Source: Flavobacteriaceae bacterium NBU2973 (GTDB taxonomy: Bacteria; Bacteroidota; Bacteroidia; Flavobacteriales; Flavobacteriaceae). Taken from it: a stretch of 64,000 nt of DNA. The number at the start of each line of letters is the position of its first letter. Position 1 is the stretch's first letter. This document shows positions 33,313 through 43,897 of this stretch, one piece after another. The notes under the pieces were generated by a model that was not told the origin of the DNA, made no database searches, and saw only the letters and a program-made list of their open reading frames with translations. Location: the NCBI GenBank assembly GCA_026162565.1, contig JAOEIQ010000003.1, positions 1-64,000 of the forward strand. The letters run 5' to 3'. The translations under genes were made by a program, and so were the position numbers.

Positions 33313-34006
33313 ATTCGCGATCTTCAAGTGTCATTGTAACGAGCTGTTTGACTTTTATAAACTGCTCTTCTAAAGTTAAATGAGAGTTATCAATTTCTAC
33401 AGCATCTTCAGCTTTTACTAATGGAGAATCTGCTCTATTAGAGTCTATATAATCCCGTTCTTGTACATTTCGCAGTACATCTTCATAATTTACATCGTCT
33501 CCTCGACCAATTAGTTCATCAAAACGCCTCTTCGCTCTGGTATCTGCAGAAGCTGTCATAAAAATTTTAAGCTCAGCATCAGGAAAAACAACAGTTCCAA
33601 TATCTCGACCATCCATAACAATGCCTTTTTCTTCTCCCATTTTCTGTTGTTGCTTTACTAACTGATAACGCACTTCAGGAATCGCAGCAACTTGACTTAC
33701 AAAACTAGAAACTTCAAGTGTTCTAATTTCTTTTTCAACATTACTATTATTAAGATATACTTCAGAAAACTCTAAATCTTTATTGTATTTAAAATTGATA
33801 GTAATGTTATGCAATTCCATAACAAAATCATTGACTTTAAAATGGTCTTTATTAATAAAATTATTTTGCATAGCATATAGCGTTACCGCTCGATACATGG
33901 CTCCTGTATCAACATATACATAACCCAAATCCCTGGCAAGTTGTTTAGCAACAGTACTTTTACCTGTTGAAGAAAAACCATCAATTGCAATTACAATTTT
34001 ATTCAT
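33311..34006 (-). CDS. cmk: Cytidylate kinase
   Basis: 231 residues. The P-loop is GFSSTGKST (residues 8-16), with VDTGAMYRA, the GRDIGTVVFPDAELKIF segment and DSNRADSPL typical of CMP/dCMP kinases. It phosphorylates CMP and dCMP for nucleotide supply. Linked to porQ upstream, a pairing found in other Bacteroidota. Confidence 0.95.
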   Translation of the reverse strand: MNKIVIAIDGFSSTGKSTVAKQLARDLGYVYVDTGAMYRAVTLYAMQNNFINKDHFKVNDFVMELHNITINFKYNKDLEFSEVYLNNSNVEKEIRTLEVSSFVSQVAAIPEVRYQLVKQQQKMGEEKGIVMDGRDIGTVVFPDAELKIFMTASADTRAKRRFDELIGRGDDVNYEDVLRNVQERDYIDSNRADSPLVKAEDAVEIDNSHLTLEEQFIKVKQLVTMTLEDRE

Positions 34007-34056
34007 CCTAAAAATATTGAAGACAAAATTACGTATAATCTAACTATGAAAAATTT

Positions 34057-35076
34057 TTACTGCAAATTTATTTGCAAACCAAAGAAGCTAGCATTTGAAG
34101 CAGACGTATAACGAGCATGAGAATAGCTAAAACGCATATTATTTAGCTTCAAGCCTATACCAAAGGATATACCAGAAAAATTACGTTGATCGACTATTCG
34201 TAATTCTTCAGCGCGTCTAAAGTTATATCCAATTCTAATATTAAAGCCCTTGTCTGGAAACAATTCTGCACCTAATATGGTATGCCTAATTACATTCTTT
34301 AAAAAACCGACTTTTTCTTGAGTTTGATTTCCATCTAGATCTGTTATTGCTCTTGCTGGATTAGGCTCTGCTATTGGCCAAATTTGTAAATTCTCGAAAG
34401 TAATGTGCCACCTCAAGGGTACAAACTCCAATTTTTGAGATAAACCAAGTGCTACTTCAAACGGCAACTTTTCTTGTAAATCTGCATAAGTAGTAATTTG
34501 AGTTCCAAAATTTCTTACAACTAAAGCAGCGTTAAATTCTATATCTTCATTTATATAAACTAGTCCTGCATCTAAAGCTACTCCAATTGAATTATATTGT
34601 TCTAATTTAGATGTGATTATTTTTGCACTAGCACCCAAATAAAAATCAGAGTAGCCTATTTGCATAGCATAACCAAAAGACAATGCTGCTTCATTACCTG
34701 AAAATGAACCCGTAGCATTTCCAAATTCATCATAACCATCAAAACTTCCATAGTTAATATAAGTGATGCCTGCGTGAAAAGTTTGTACACGTCTATCCCA
34801 AGTATAAGCGTAAGCTGCTGTACCATAACTAATACCACCTAAATAACTAGAATAATTTACTGCTAATTGATTATCCATCTCTACATTAATTGTAGCTGGA
34901 TTATAGAGCGCAGAAGTTACATCGTAATCTATGTTTGTAAGCACCTTACCACCTAATGCTGCTTGTCTGGGAGAAGAAATTAGATTTAAAAAACGGTACG
35001 TAGACTCGCCTCCTACTTGAGCAAAAATTGATGTGGAGCATACTAAAAATAAAAAAGCAATAATTTTCTTTCGCAT
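34057..35076 (-). CDS. porQ: Type IX secretion system protein PorQ
   Basis: 339 residues. A signal peptide (cleavage near residue 19, IFAQ) is followed by a PorV-like outer-membrane barrel: STYRFLNLISSPRQAALGG at the N-terminus and YSHARYTSASNASFFGLQINL at the C-terminus are diagnostic. PorQ belongs to the attachment/sorting machinery of T9SS, with PorU, PorV and PorZ. It supports T9SS export of surface proteins such as the large one at the right edge. Confidence 0.9.
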   Translation of the reverse strand: MRKKIIAFLFLVCSTSIFAQVGGESTYRFLNLISSPRQAALGGKVLTNIDYDVTSALYNPATINVEMDNQLAVNYSSYLGGISYGTAAYAYTWDRRVQTFHAGITYINYGSFDGYDEFGNATGSFSGNEAALSFGYAMQIGYSDFYLGASAKIITSKLEQYNSIGVALDAGLVYINEDIEFNAALVVRNFGTQITTYADLQEKLPFEVALGLSQKLEFVPLRWHITFENLQIWPIAEPNPARAITDLDGNQTQEKVGFLKNVIRHTILGAELFPDKGFNIRIGYNFRRAEELRIVDQRNFSGISFGIGLKLNNMRFSYSHARYTSASNASFFGLQINLQ

Positions 35077-35137
35077 AAAGAATGCAAAGTAACTAAATCT
35101 AATCTATCTTAAAACGAAGTTTTAGTAAAATTATTTC

Positions 35138-35890
35138 TTATTTGACTTTTAGTTTCTGTCCGATACTTAAGTTATTTAAAACTAAATCATTCAATTTCTT
35201 TAAATCTTGAACAGACATTCCGTATTTCTTGGCAATTCCGTAGAGTGTATCGCCTTTTTTAACCGTGTAAATCTCAATTTTATCTTCTGAAGTATTTTCA
35301 ACTTCATCAACATTATCAATTAATACATCATCAGTACTCTCTATTGTAACTTCAGAAATTGTTTCTTTGACTTTAGGAGTATTTTGCATAACTGTTTCAG
35401 ATTTTACATAGGTACTTGAAGGTGCAGATGTTGGTGGTGGTGTATTTAGTTGAGCAGGATTCTGACCTGGAGCAAGTCTAGCGACGATTCTACTCTCACC
35501 AGCTGAACTAATAGTTGGTTTTAATATATCGACATTTTGAGTAGTATTAATCTTTATTTTCTGTCCGATAGCTAAATCGGCTTTTGAAAACTTATTATCA
35601 TTTTTAATTCTATCAATAGACGTTTTATATTTTTTTGCAATACTGCTCAAAGTCTCTCCTTTTTTAACCTCATGAACTTTTGTGTCAATGTAAAAGGTAT
35701 TTCCATTAGAATCTACTATAAAAGCTTCTGGATTTGTTTTTGCATGTTCTCTAAAAATAACTTCTCCTGTTTTAGTAGACATATAAGCTTCCTTACCTTC
35801 AACTATAACTTCTAGAAATTCATTGTTAACTTCTTGAGGAAAAACATGAGTAAAAAATAGACTCATGCATAAAAGCGTGAGGAGTTTCAT
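35138..35890 (-). CDS. Exported protein with two LysM domains
   Basis: 250 residues. Signal peptide (cleavage near residue 19), a short N-terminal beta segment, LysM 1 (about 72-115, HEVKKGETLSSIAKKY), a Pro/Thr/Ser linker and LysM 2 (about 205-250, YTVKKGDTLYGIAKKYGMS). It binds peptidoglycan. No catalytic domain is present, so it may be a scaffold. 27 bp after lon. Confidence 0.85.
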   Translation of the reverse strand: MKLLTLLCMSLFFTHVFPQEVNNEFLEVIVEGKEAYMSTKTGEVIFREHAKTNPEAFIVDSNGNTFYIDTKVHEVKKGETLSSIAKKYKTSIDRIKNDNKFSKADLAIGQKIKINTTQNVDILKPTISSAGESRIVARLAPGQNPAQLNTPPPTSAPSSTYVKSETVMQNTPKVKETISEVTIESTDDVLIDNVDEVENTSEDKIEIYTVKKGDTLYGIAKKYGMSVQDLKKLNDLVLNNLSIGQKLKVK

Positions 35891-35917
35891 GGATTTAAAA
35901 TTTAATTTAGTTGAGAA

Positions 35918-38407
35918 CTACAACTTTTTGTAGTTCTCAACTTTAGATTTTGTAATTGCAATATCGATAACTTCTTGCATATCTGCAACATAATGAAATT
36001 TTAATCCTTTCAAATACTCTGGTTTTATTTCATCAATATCACGCTTATTATCAATACACATCAAAATTTCTTTAATTTTAGCACGTTTAGCAGCCAGTAT
36101 TTTTTCTTTAATTCCACCTACAGGTAAAACTTTACCACGAAGCGTAATCTCACCTGTCATAGCCAAGCTATTTTTCACTCTTCTTTGAGTAAATAAGGAT
36201 ACTAACGAAGTTAGCATTGTTACTCCAGCACTCGGACCATCTTTTGGAGTAGCACCTTCAGGAACATGAATATGTACATTATACTTGTCAAAGACTTCTG
36301 GGTTAATACCAAAATTATCTGCATTTGCTTTGATATACTCCATAGCAATAGTGGCAGATTCTTTCATTACGTTTCCTAAATTTCCAGTAATTGATAATGA
36401 CCCTTTTCCTTTAGACAAAATAGATTCGATAAATAAAATATCTCCTCCTACTCGTGTCCATGCCAAACCAGTAACTACTCCAGCGACTTTATTATTTTCA
36501 TATTTATCACGTTCCAATTTAGGACCTCCAAGAATTTCAATAATATCATCATTAGATATTTTTACATTATACTCCTCTTCCATTGCAATATTTTTAGCTG
36601 CATATCGTACCATTTTTGCAATTTGCTTCTCTAATCCTCGAACTCCTGATTCTCTTGTATAACCCTCTACTATTTTTTCTAACTGTGGTTTACCTATTTT
36701 AATGTCTTTAGATGTTAAACCATGTTCTTTTAATTGTTTTGGTAATAGATGTCTTTTAGCAATTTCTACTTTTTCTTCAATAGTATAGCCTGTAACATTT
36801 ATAATCTCCATTCTATCTCTTAAAGCTGGTTGAATTGTAGCTAAACTATTAGATGTTGCTACAAACATCACTTTAGATAAATCGTAACCAAGCTCTAAAA
36901 AGTTATCATAAAACTCACTATTTTGTTCTGGATCTAAAACTTCTAGCATAGCAGATGAAGGGTCGCCTTGATGTGAATTTGATAATTTATCTATTTCATC
37001 TAAAACAAAAACAGGATTAGATGTTTTAGCTTTTTTAATACTCTGGATAATTCTTCCAGGCATGGCACCAATGTATGTTTTTCTATGTCCTCTGATTTCA
37101 GCTTCATCTCTTAATCCACCCAACGAAACACGAACATATTCTCTGCCCAAAGCTTCAGCAATAGATTTACCTAGAGAGGTTTTACCAACTCCTGGAGGTC
37201 CATACAAACATAAAATTGGTGATTTCATATCGTTGCGCAATTTTAAAACTGCGAGATATTCTATGATACGACGCTTTACATCGTCTAAACCGTAATGATC
37301 ACGATCTAGAATTTTCATGGCGCGTTTTAGATCAAATAGGTCTTCACTAAATTCATTCCAGGGTAAATCTAGGATTAACTCTAGATAGTTTCTTTGAATG
37401 GAATATTCTGCAACTTGAGGGTTCATACGTTGCATTTTCATAATTTCCTTATCAAAATGCTCTTGTACTTTTTTATCCCATTTTTTAGACTTAGCAAGTT
37501 GCTTCATCTCCTCAACTTCGGCTTCATAACTCACACCTCCTAGCTCTTCTTGGATTGTTTTCATTTGCTGATGCAGAAAGTATTCTCGCTGTTGCTGGCT
37601 CATATCGTTATGAACTTTAGACTGAATATCATTTTTAAGCTCTAGCTTTTGATATTCTACATTCATAAACTTTAAAGTCTCTAATGCACGAACCTTTAAA
37701 TCATTTATTTCTAGTAATTTCTGTTTTTCTTCTACAGAAAGATTCATGTTAGATGATACAAAGTTCACTAGAAAGGAATTACTTTCAATATTTTTTATGG
37801 CGAATGATGCTTCACTTGGTATATTTGGACTTTCTTTAATAATTTCTAAAGCTAAATCTTTAATAGATTCTATAATTGCTCTGAACTCCTGATTTCTTTT
37901 AGCAGGCTTTGCTTCAGAAACCTCACGAATTGTGGCATTCATGTAAGGTTCTTCGGTTATTATTTCTGCAACCTTAAAGCGTTTTTTTCCTTGAATAATG
38001 ACAGTAGTATTTCCATCAGGCATTTTTAAAACACGTAAAATCTTTGCTACAGTTCCCGTTTCATATATATCCTTCCATGTCGGATTTTCGATTTTTTCAT
38101 CTTTTTGAGAAACAACACCAATAATTTTTCCAGATTTATTAGCATCATTTATCAACTTGATAGATTTATCTCTTCCAGCTGTGATTGGTATAACTACTCC
38201 AGGAAACAAAACTGTGTTTCTCAAAGATAAAATTGGTAATGTTTCAGGAAGTTCTTCTCTACTTATTTCCTCTTCATCTTCTGGTGTCATTAAAGGAATT
38301 AATTCTGAATTTTCATCAAAATCCTGTGATGACAAACTGTCTAGTGCTAAAAATTTTCTTTTCTTCATAATATCTATATCAGTCATAATGTCATTAAACA
38401 GCAACAT
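35918..38407 (-). CDS. lon: ATP-dependent Lon protease (endopeptidase La)
   Basis: Up to 829 residues. ATGs at codons 8 (38386) and 14 (38368) are also possible starts, and the family usually begins close to the latter. The N-terminal LON substrate domain ([14 protein letters not shown]) is followed by an AAA+ module with Walker [10 protein letters not shown] (about 403-411), and by the protease domain with catalytic S726 in [10 protein letters not shown] and the Lys of [13 protein letters not shown]. It degrades misfolded and regulatory proteins in the cytoplasm. Divergent from the ECF sigma gene. Confidence 0.95.
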   Translation of the reverse strand: MLLFNDIMTDIDIMKKRKFLALDSLSSQDFDENSELIPLMTPEDEEEISREELPETLPILSLRNTVLFPGVVIPITAGRDKSIKLINDANKSGKIIGVVSQKDEKIENPTWKDIYETGTVAKILRVLKMPDGNTTVIIQGKKRFKVAEIITEEPYMNATIREVSEAKPAKRNQEFRAIIESIKDLALEIIKESPNIPSEASFAIKNIESNSFLVNFVSSNMNLSVEEKQKLLEINDLKVRALETLKFMNVEYQKLELKNDIQSKVHNDMSQQQREYFLHQQMKTIQEELGGVSYEAEVEEMKQLAKSKKWDKKVQEHFDKEIMKMQRMNPQVAEYSIQRNYLELILDLPWNEFSEDLFDLKRAMKILDRDHYGLDDVKRRIIEYLAVLKLRNDMKSPILCLYGPPGVGKTSLGKSIAEALGREYVRVSLGGLRDEAEIRGHRKTYIGAMPGRIIQSIKKAKTSNPVFVLDEIDKLSNSHQGDPSSAMLEVLDPEQNSEFYDNFLELGYDLSKVMFVATSNSLATIQPALRDRMEIINVTGYTIEEKVEIAKRHLLPKQLKEHGLTSKDIKIGKPQLEKIVEGYTRESGVRGLEKQIAKMVRYAAKNIAMEEEYNVKISNDDIIEILGGPKLERDKYENNKVAGVVTGLAWTRVGGDILFIESILSKGKGSLSITGNLGNVMKESATIAMEYIKANADNFGINPEVFDKYNVHIHVPEGATPKDGPSAGVTMLTSLVSLFTQRRVKNSLAMTGEITLRGKVLPVGGIKEKILAAKRAKIKEILMCIDNKRDIDEIKPEYLKGLKFHYVADMQEVIDIAITKSKVENYKKL

Positions 38408-38596
38408 TATGACGTCTTACAATTAGTTAGTAACTTGGGTTTTAATCTTAATCTTTCTGAAACACAGAAAATACTTAAGGTTTTCATTATATAAAGTCAA
38501 TAGTTATGCCACATAAAAAAGTAATTTTAAAAAAAATTATTTAAAAAGTGTAACAATCATGAAAATGCAACATCTATACTGTAACAATTTGTTTTT

Positions 38597-39151
38597 TTGA
38601 CGCTAACCAACAAAAATATCGAGCAGTTAATCACGCTATGTATAGCTGGCAACCAATCTGCGCAATTGGAAATCTATAATAGATATTACAAAGCGATGTA
38701 TAATACTGCATACAGAATTGTAAAAGATAGTTTTGAAGCTGAAGATATCATGCAGGATTCTTTTTTAACAGCTTTTACAAAGCTAGAGAATCTGAAAGAT
38801 TCAGTGACATTTGGCTCATGGTTAAAACGAATTGTAATTAATAACAGTATTTATCATTTTAATAAAAATAATAAATACCAAGACGTTCCTTTAGATGATG
38901 TTTTATACAAAGTTGAAGCAACTGATGATCCTGTTTCGCAAAATGTAACCAACTTAAAAGCTAAACAAGTGCTAGATACTATGAAATCGCTTAAAGATAA
39001 TTACAGAATATCATTAACGCTTCACTTAATTGAAGGGTATGACTATGAAGAAATTAGTGATATCATGAACATATCGTATGCAAATTGTAGAACAACAATA
39101 TCTAGAGCTAAAGAAAGTTTGAGGCAAAAGCTTCAAGTAGTAAACGCTTAA
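38597..39151 (+). CDS. ECF-type RNA polymerase sigma factor
   Basis: 184 residues with region 2 (YNRYYKAMYNTAYRIVKDSFEAEDIMQDSF) and region 4 (HLIEGYDYEEISDIMNISYANCRTTISRAKESLR). The start must be TTG at 38597: the next in-frame stop upstream is at 38582 and no ATG precedes region 2. It is followed by a probable membrane anti-sigma factor and two exported adhesin-like proteins, an arrangement common in Flavobacteriia, and likely controls a cell-envelope response. Confidence 0.9.
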   Translation: MTLTNKNIEQLITLCIAGNQSAQLEIYNRYYKAMYNTAYRIVKDSFEAEDIMQDSFLTAFTKLENLKDSVTFGSWLKRIVINNSIYHFNKNNKYQDVPLDDVLYKVEATDDPVSQNVTNLKAKQVLDTMKSLKDNYRISLTLHLIEGYDYEEISDIMNISYANCRTTISRAKESLRQKLQVVNA

Positions 39152-39249
39152 ATAAAAGCTCATGAAAGTCCATAATGGACATTAAAAAAAACTAGAACCA
39201 TTGCTAAATCAATGAAATTATTTTAAATGGTTTGAAAATTTTTATAAAA

Positions 39250-39792
39250 ATGAATAAAAATACTATTAACGATTTATTTGAAGGGTTACAAGATCAGTTT
39301 GATATTGAAACTCCTAATGCAGATCACGAAAAGCGATTTCTTGCAAAGCTAAAAAATCAACAACATAACGTTGTAACTTTAGAAAAAAAGCAAGGATTTA
39401 ATTGGAAACCGTTTTTAGCAATTGCGGCTTCGGTTGTATTAATACTTACATTATTTGTTGGCAATCAATCTCAAGAGGACGTTTACGATTTAGCAAGTGT
39501 ATCGCCTGAAATGGAAGAGACGCAAGACTTTTTTACTTCTACTATCGAGCAAGAGTTGACCAAACTAGAAAATGTAAATTCGCCTCAAGCAAGAGTATTG
39601 GCAGCAGATGCTGTAAAACGAATTGAATTATTAGAACGCGAATACGAATCGTTAAAAGAAGATCTAAAAACTAGTGAGAACGATAAGCGAGTTATCTATG
39701 CAATGATTTCAAACTTTCAAAACAGAATAGACATCTTACAAACCGTATTATTACAAATAGAAAACATTAAAAACATAGAACAAAAACTATAA
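39250..39792 (+). CDS. Putative anti-sigma factor (single-pass membrane protein)
   Basis: 180 residues from the ATG at 39250. A cytoplasmic N-terminal 55 residues (DHEKRFLAKL), one membrane helix (about 58-75, PFLAIAASVVLILTLFVG) and an extracytoplasmic coiled coil to the end. The topology and position right after an ECF sigma factor indicate an anti-sigma factor, although no zinc HxxxCxxC motif is present. The next gene starts 1 bp after the stop. Confidence 0.75.
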   Translation: MNKNTINDLFEGLQDQFDIETPNADHEKRFLAKLKNQQHNVVTLEKKQGFNWKPFLAIAASVVLILTLFVGNQSQEDVYDLASVSPEMEETQDFFTSTIEQELTKLENVNSPQARVLAADAVKRIELLEREYESLKEDLKTSENDKRVIYAMISNFQNRIDILQTVLLQIENIKNIEQKL

Positions 39793-39793
39793 C

Positions 39794-40888
39794 ATGAAAA
39801 CAACTATACTATACAAATCATTACTGATGATGCTATGTATACCAATGATGGTACTAGCAAACAATCATGATAAATTTAAAGGCAAGCACACCAAAGAGAA
39901 AACAATCAAAAAAGAGTTCTCTGTAAATGCAAATGCATTAGTGAAGATTAATAACAGTTACGGCAACCTCGATATTGTTACTTGGGATGAAAACCGTGTA
40001 GAATTTGAAATAAAAATTATTACTAATGGTAATGATGAAGAAAAAGTACAGAAAAAGTTAGATGACATAACTATTGATTTTGATGCGTCATCTAATGAAG
40101 TTTCTGCTAAAACAATTTTCAACAAGAATCGTTCAAAATCTTGGTGGAGTTGGGGAAAAAACAATAATGTAAATATGAAGATTAATTACATTGTTAAAAT
40201 GCCAATCACTAATAGTGTAGACTTAAATAACGACTATGGAAGTATCAACCTAGATAAGTTAGAAGGTCATGCTAAAATAAGTTGTGATTATGGCAAAATC
40301 ACCACTAAAGAGCTAATGGCAGATAACAACGATATTCGCTTTGATTATACTAATGGTTGTTATTTCGATTATATAAAAAGTGGCAGTATTAATGCAGATT
40401 ACAGTGGTTATACTGTTGGAAAGACAAAAACACTCTCCATAAATGCTGATTATACAAAATCTGAAGTTGAAATCTCCGAAGACGTAACCTATAACTGTGA
40501 TTATGGTTCATTAAAAGTGAATGCTGTAAATAATTTTTCTGGAAATGGCGATTATTTAACCCTCAAGCTTGGAGATGTATTTCAATCTGCATCTATTAAA
40601 TCTGATTATGGATCGATAAGGGTAGAAAGGCTGAATAAAAATTTTGAAAATTTAGTCATAAATTCAGATTATACAGGAATTAAAGTTGGTTACGATTCTT
40701 CTTTAAGTTTTGATTTCGAAATAGATTTAGAATATGCTGGTTTAAGTGGTGAAGAAGATTGGGAAGTTACTAAAAGACGAATAGAATCATCCAGTAAATT
40801 TTTTAAAGGTTACTATGGCAAAGCAAATTCTGGCAATACTGTAACTATTACTTCTGAATATGGAGGTGTTCAATTTTACAAAAACTAA
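39794..40888 (+). CDS. Exported beta-helical protein (DUF4097-like)
   Basis: 364 residues. Signal peptide (about 1-22), then a beta-rich body in which D/E-Y-G/S/T recurs about every 20-25 residues (NDYGSI, CDYGKI, ADYSGY, ADYTKS, CDYGSL, SDYGSI, SDYTGI, SEYGGV). This pattern implies a right-handed beta-helix of the DUF4097/putative adhesin type. Co-transcribed with the sigma/anti-sigma pair, so it may be the signal source or the effector. Confidence 0.78.
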   Translation: MKTTILYKSLLMMLCIPMMVLANNHDKFKGKHTKEKTIKKEFSVNANALVKINNSYGNLDIVTWDENRVEFEIKIITNGNDEEKVQKKLDDITIDFDASSNEVSAKTIFNKNRSKSWWSWGKNNNVNMKINYIVKMPITNSVDLNNDYGSINLDKLEGHAKISCDYGKITTKELMADNNDIRFDYTNGCYFDYIKSGSINADYSGYTVGKTKTLSINADYTKSEVEISEDVTYNCDYGSLKVNAVNNFSGNGDYLTLKLGDVFQSASIKSDYGSIRVERLNKNFENLVINSDYTGIKVGYDSSLSFDFEIDLEYAGLSGEEDWEVTKRRIESSSKFFKGYYGKANSGNTVTITSEYGGVQFYKN

Positions 40889-40913
40889 TTATCAATCATA
40901 AAATAAACAAAAA

Positions 40914-41690
40914 ATGAAAAATTTGAAGAATTTTAACGATTACTTAAGCAATTTAAATATCGTGAGTAAAAAACCCATTTTATTAGTAATAGCACTACTT
41001 ACTGTATCTATTACAAATGCCCAATGGTGGGGAAGTAAAAAAGTAAAAGGAAATGGAAACATGACGACCATTACAAGAACTACGGGAGATTATGATGGTA
41101 TAAAATGTGCAGGATCACTAGATTATATTCTAGTAAAAGGAACAGAAGGTAAATTAACTATTGAAGGAGAAGAAAATCTTTTAGAATACGTTATTACTGA
41201 AGTTAAAGGTGATAACCTTATTGTAAAAGTTGAAGATGGTGTTAACTTAAAAACTAGTTGGAATAAAACCATAAAAATTACTATTCCTTTTGAGGATATT
41301 AGTAAAGTATCGCTTTCAGGTTCTGGTGATTTATGGACAAAAGATACTATTAATTCTGATGATCTAGATATATCTCTGGCAGGATCTGGAGATGTTATTG
41401 TAGAAGTAAATGCAAATTCTGTTGATGGCAGTATATCTGGTTCTGGCGATTTAACTATTAAAGGAAAAACTAATAACCTAAATGCGAGAGTGGCTGGTTC
41501 AGGTGATTTTCATGGGTTTGGATTAGAATCAAATAATACTATTGTTTCTGTTGCTGGTTCTGGTGATGCAGAAGTGGTAAGTAATGAAAGTATTAAAGCA
41601 AGAGTAGCGGGATCTGGTGATATTGAGTACAGAGGAAATCCATCAAAAGAAGATACAAAGGTTTCTGGTTCTGGAAGTATTGAAAATTAA
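40914..41690 (+). CDS. Exported head-GIN-domain protein (DUF2807)
   Basis: 258 residues. A signal-like helix (cleavage near residue 38, TNAQ) is followed by a DUF2807 auto-transporter-like beta-helix with seven GSG repeats (LSGSGDLW, LAGSGDVI, ISGSGDLT, VAGSGDFH, VAGSGDAE, VAGSGDIE, VSGSGSIE). GIN-domain proteins are periplasmic or outer-membrane associated and unknown in detail. Last gene of the ECF operon. Confidence 0.88.
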   Translation: MKNLKNFNDYLSNLNIVSKKPILLVIALLTVSITNAQWWGSKKVKGNGNMTTITRTTGDYDGIKCAGSLDYILVKGTEGKLTIEGEENLLEYVITEVKGDNLIVKVEDGVNLKTSWNKTIKITIPFEDISKVSLSGSGDLWTKDTINSDDLDISLAGSGDVIVEVNANSVDGSISGSGDLTIKGKTNNLNARVAGSGDFHGFGLESNNTIVSVAGSGDAEVVSNESIKARVAGSGDIEYRGNPSKEDTKVSGSGSIEN

Positions 41691-41706
41691 AATTAATGCA
41701 AAACAT

Positions 41707-41740
41707 AAAAAAGGCTACTAAAATTTAGTAGCCTTTTTTT
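41707..41740. terminator. Terminator after the ECF/GIN operon
   Basis: AAAAGGCTACTAAA pairs with TTTAGTAGCCTTTT, then T run; flanking A run allows use from both sides. Confidence 0.88.
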
Positions 41741-41758
41741 ATATATTAATGTATAAAT

Positions 41759-42481
41759 CTATTGCTTTGTATAGACAAATGTTAAGTCTTGTATTACTGT
41801 AACAGTTGCATCTTCAGAACTTGTTACTGAAAACCCTTCAGGAATTAAAATTGACAATGTATTACCAGCTAAAGTCCAAGTAGAGCTTCCAGAAGTATCA
41901 GTGACTGTAACGCTACTACCAGATTGAGACCAAGTCATATTAGTATTCTCAATTTCATCAATACAATCAACAACAAAAGTTGTAGTTGTATCGATAGTAA
42001 TATCAATATCTGCAAACGATGTACTCATAATAACTCCAGTGTTATCAGCATTAAAAACTATAGTCTCGTTATCGTAACAATCCATTTCATCTAAAAAATT
42101 AGTACTTTCTGTACCATCATTATTTAAATCAATTGGTTCAGTCCCATTCCAAGCAGTAAGTTTCCAAGTACCAACTAAATTATCTGATTGACCGTCACTC
42201 ATACAATCACCTAATCCATCAATAACTTGCTGTAATGCTCCAGAAGCATCACCACATATACCAATTTGTGATTCGAGTGCAGTTTTATAAGCATTACATA
42301 ATTCTGTAAAATTATCGTCTGTAGCAGCAACAAAATTAGAAGCAGCAATAGCTGTATTTTGTGATGCTGTTATGCAAGCTGTTTCATTTGGATCAGGAAA
42401 TTCTCCTTCTAAAGGTTCATTGTCACACTTAAAGGCTGTTAAAAGAATAAAAACAGATACTAAAACTCCTATTTTTTTCAT
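41759..42481 (-). CDS. Exported lipocalin-like protein
   Basis: 240 residues from the ATG at 42481; an in-frame ATG 27 bp earlier precedes the signal peptide proper. A signal segment ends at AFKC, a Cys context common for Bacteroidota lipoproteins. Residues about 30-90 are Cys-containing and helical; about 100-240 form a lipocalin-like beta barrel (NLVGTWKLTAWNG at the start). Function unknown. Confidence 0.72.
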   Translation of the reverse strand: MKKIGVLVSVFILLTAFKCDNEPLEGEFPDPNETACITASQNTAIAASNFVAATDDNFTELCNAYKTALESQIGICGDASGALQQVIDGLGDCMSDGQSDNLVGTWKLTAWNGTEPIDLNNDGTESTNFLDEMDCYDNETIVFNADNTGVIMSTSFADIDITIDTTTTFVVDCIDEIENTNMTWSQSGSSVTVTDTSGSSTWTLAGNTLSILIPEGFSVTSSEDATVTVIQDLTFVYTKQ

Positions 42482-42519
42482 AAGTAGATATATAAATTTG
42501 TTATACAAACATATTGAAA

Positions 42520-43833
42520 TTATTTTACATACTTGGTTTTTCCAACTTTAGATAACACTATAAAAGATACCAAAAAGAACAAAGCTAAAGATAATACAGA
42601 CCATTGCATAGAACCTGTTATTGAGACTAATAAACCAAAAACTAACATACCAAGTACAATTGCAATTTTTTCTGTTACATCATAAAAACTAAAATAAGTA
42701 GCCGTATCATTTGTTTCTGGTAATAATTTAGAATATGTTGATCTCGATAGTGATTGTATGGCTCCTAAAACTAAACCGAGTAATCCACCAAGAACATAAA
42801 AATATAGATTTACGTTTTCTTGACTTTTATCAATTAAAAAAGCGGTAAAACAAACAAAACACCAAATAATGATTGTTATTTTTAACGCCTTAATATTTCC
42901 TAATTTATTCGATATTCTAGAAAAAATATAAGCTCCAAAAATGGCAACTATCTGAACTAATAGAATTGTTAAGATCAAATTAAAAGAAGGCAACCCTAAT
43001 TCATCACTCCCGAAAATACCAGCCATGTAAATTATAGTTTGAGCTCCAACACTAAATAAAAAAAATGATATTAAAAATATTTTTAGTTGTGGGTAATTTA
43101 CCAGCTCATTAGCTACTTGTTTAAGCTCCTTAAACCCTTTCCAGATAAAGTCTTTATCGGGTTTCTTATTGTATATATTATTTGGTAATCGTCTGTAAGT
43201 AATTTGTGCAAATCCCAACCACCAGAGTCCAACTAAAACAAATGTAATTCTTGAAGCATAAGCTTTATCATAAAAGCCAAAAACTTTGGTTTCTATTAAA
43301 ACTAAACTAAAAATTAATAATAATACGGACCCAAAATAACCATACATAAATCCTTTAGCACTGACATTATCTTGTTGTTCAGGAAAAGCAACTTCAGGAA
43401 GATAAGCATTATAAAACACAATGCTTCCCCAAAAGCCAATTCCTGCTGTTATAGTAAATAAAATACCAACCCATAAAGTATGAGCATCCTTAAAAAAGTA
43501 AAGTGCCATAACTGACAACGATCCTAATAAACAGAAAAACTTTAAAAATTTTAATTTATTTCCTGTGTAATCGGCAATTCCAGAAAGTATGGGTGAAATA
43601 AGAGCTACAATTAGCATATAAAAGCCAATGGTGTAATTAAGTAATGTAGTAGAATTCCATAAAGTTCCTAAAAACTCTATTTTTCCATCACTATTTTCCA
43701 TTATAGAAGTCATACCACTGTAATATATTGGAAAAACAGCTGTACTAATTACTAAAGAATATACCGAATTTGCCCAATCGTAAAAAGCCCAAGCATTGGT
43801 AAGCTTTTTACTTCCTTTTTCAAATTTTACCAT
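42520..43833 (-). CDS. MFS transporter, UMF1/Atg22-like family
   Basis: 437 residues with 12 predicted membrane helices. The N-terminal NAWAFYDWANSVYSLVISTAVFP is the hallmark of the UMF1 family, related to fungal vacuolar effluxer Atg22; the second-half SLSRSTYSKLLPE motif also fits. The substrate is not known; amino-acid or small-metabolite efflux has been suggested for the family. Confidence 0.87.
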   Translation of the reverse strand: MVKFEKGSKKLTNAWAFYDWANSVYSLVISTAVFPIYYSGMTSIMENSDGKIEFLGTLWNSTTLLNYTIGFYMLIVALISPILSGIADYTGNKLKFLKFFCLLGSLSVMALYFFKDAHTLWVGILFTITAGIGFWGSIVFYNAYLPEVAFPEQQDNVSAKGFMYGYFGSVLLLIFSLVLIETKVFGFYDKAYASRITFVLVGLWWLGFAQITYRRLPNNIYNKKPDKDFIWKGFKELKQVANELVNYPQLKIFLISFFLFSVGAQTIIYMAGIFGSDELGLPSFNLILTILLVQIVAIFGAYIFSRISNKLGNIKALKITIIIWCFVCFTAFLIDKSQENVNLYFYVLGGLLGLVLGAIQSLSRSTYSKLLPETNDTATYFSFYDVTEKIAIVLGMLVFGLLVSITGSMQWSVLSLALFFLVSFIVLSKVGKTKYVK

Positions 43834-43865
43834 AAAAAAAGCTGCTCATTTATTTGAACAGCTTC
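43834..43865 (-). terminator. Terminator of the M48 peptidase gene
   Basis: AGCTG-TCA pairs with TGA-CAGCT with two mismatches, followed on the minus strand by a U run just before the MFS start. Confidence 0.65.
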
Positions 43866-43897
43866 TAAAGTAAACATTTATTTTATAATGGTATTCT

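Noticed and set aside
39155-39185. GTCCATAATGGAC hairpin after the sigma-factor gene as a terminator
   Set aside because: It is followed by A, not T, on the plus strand, and the operon appears to continue.
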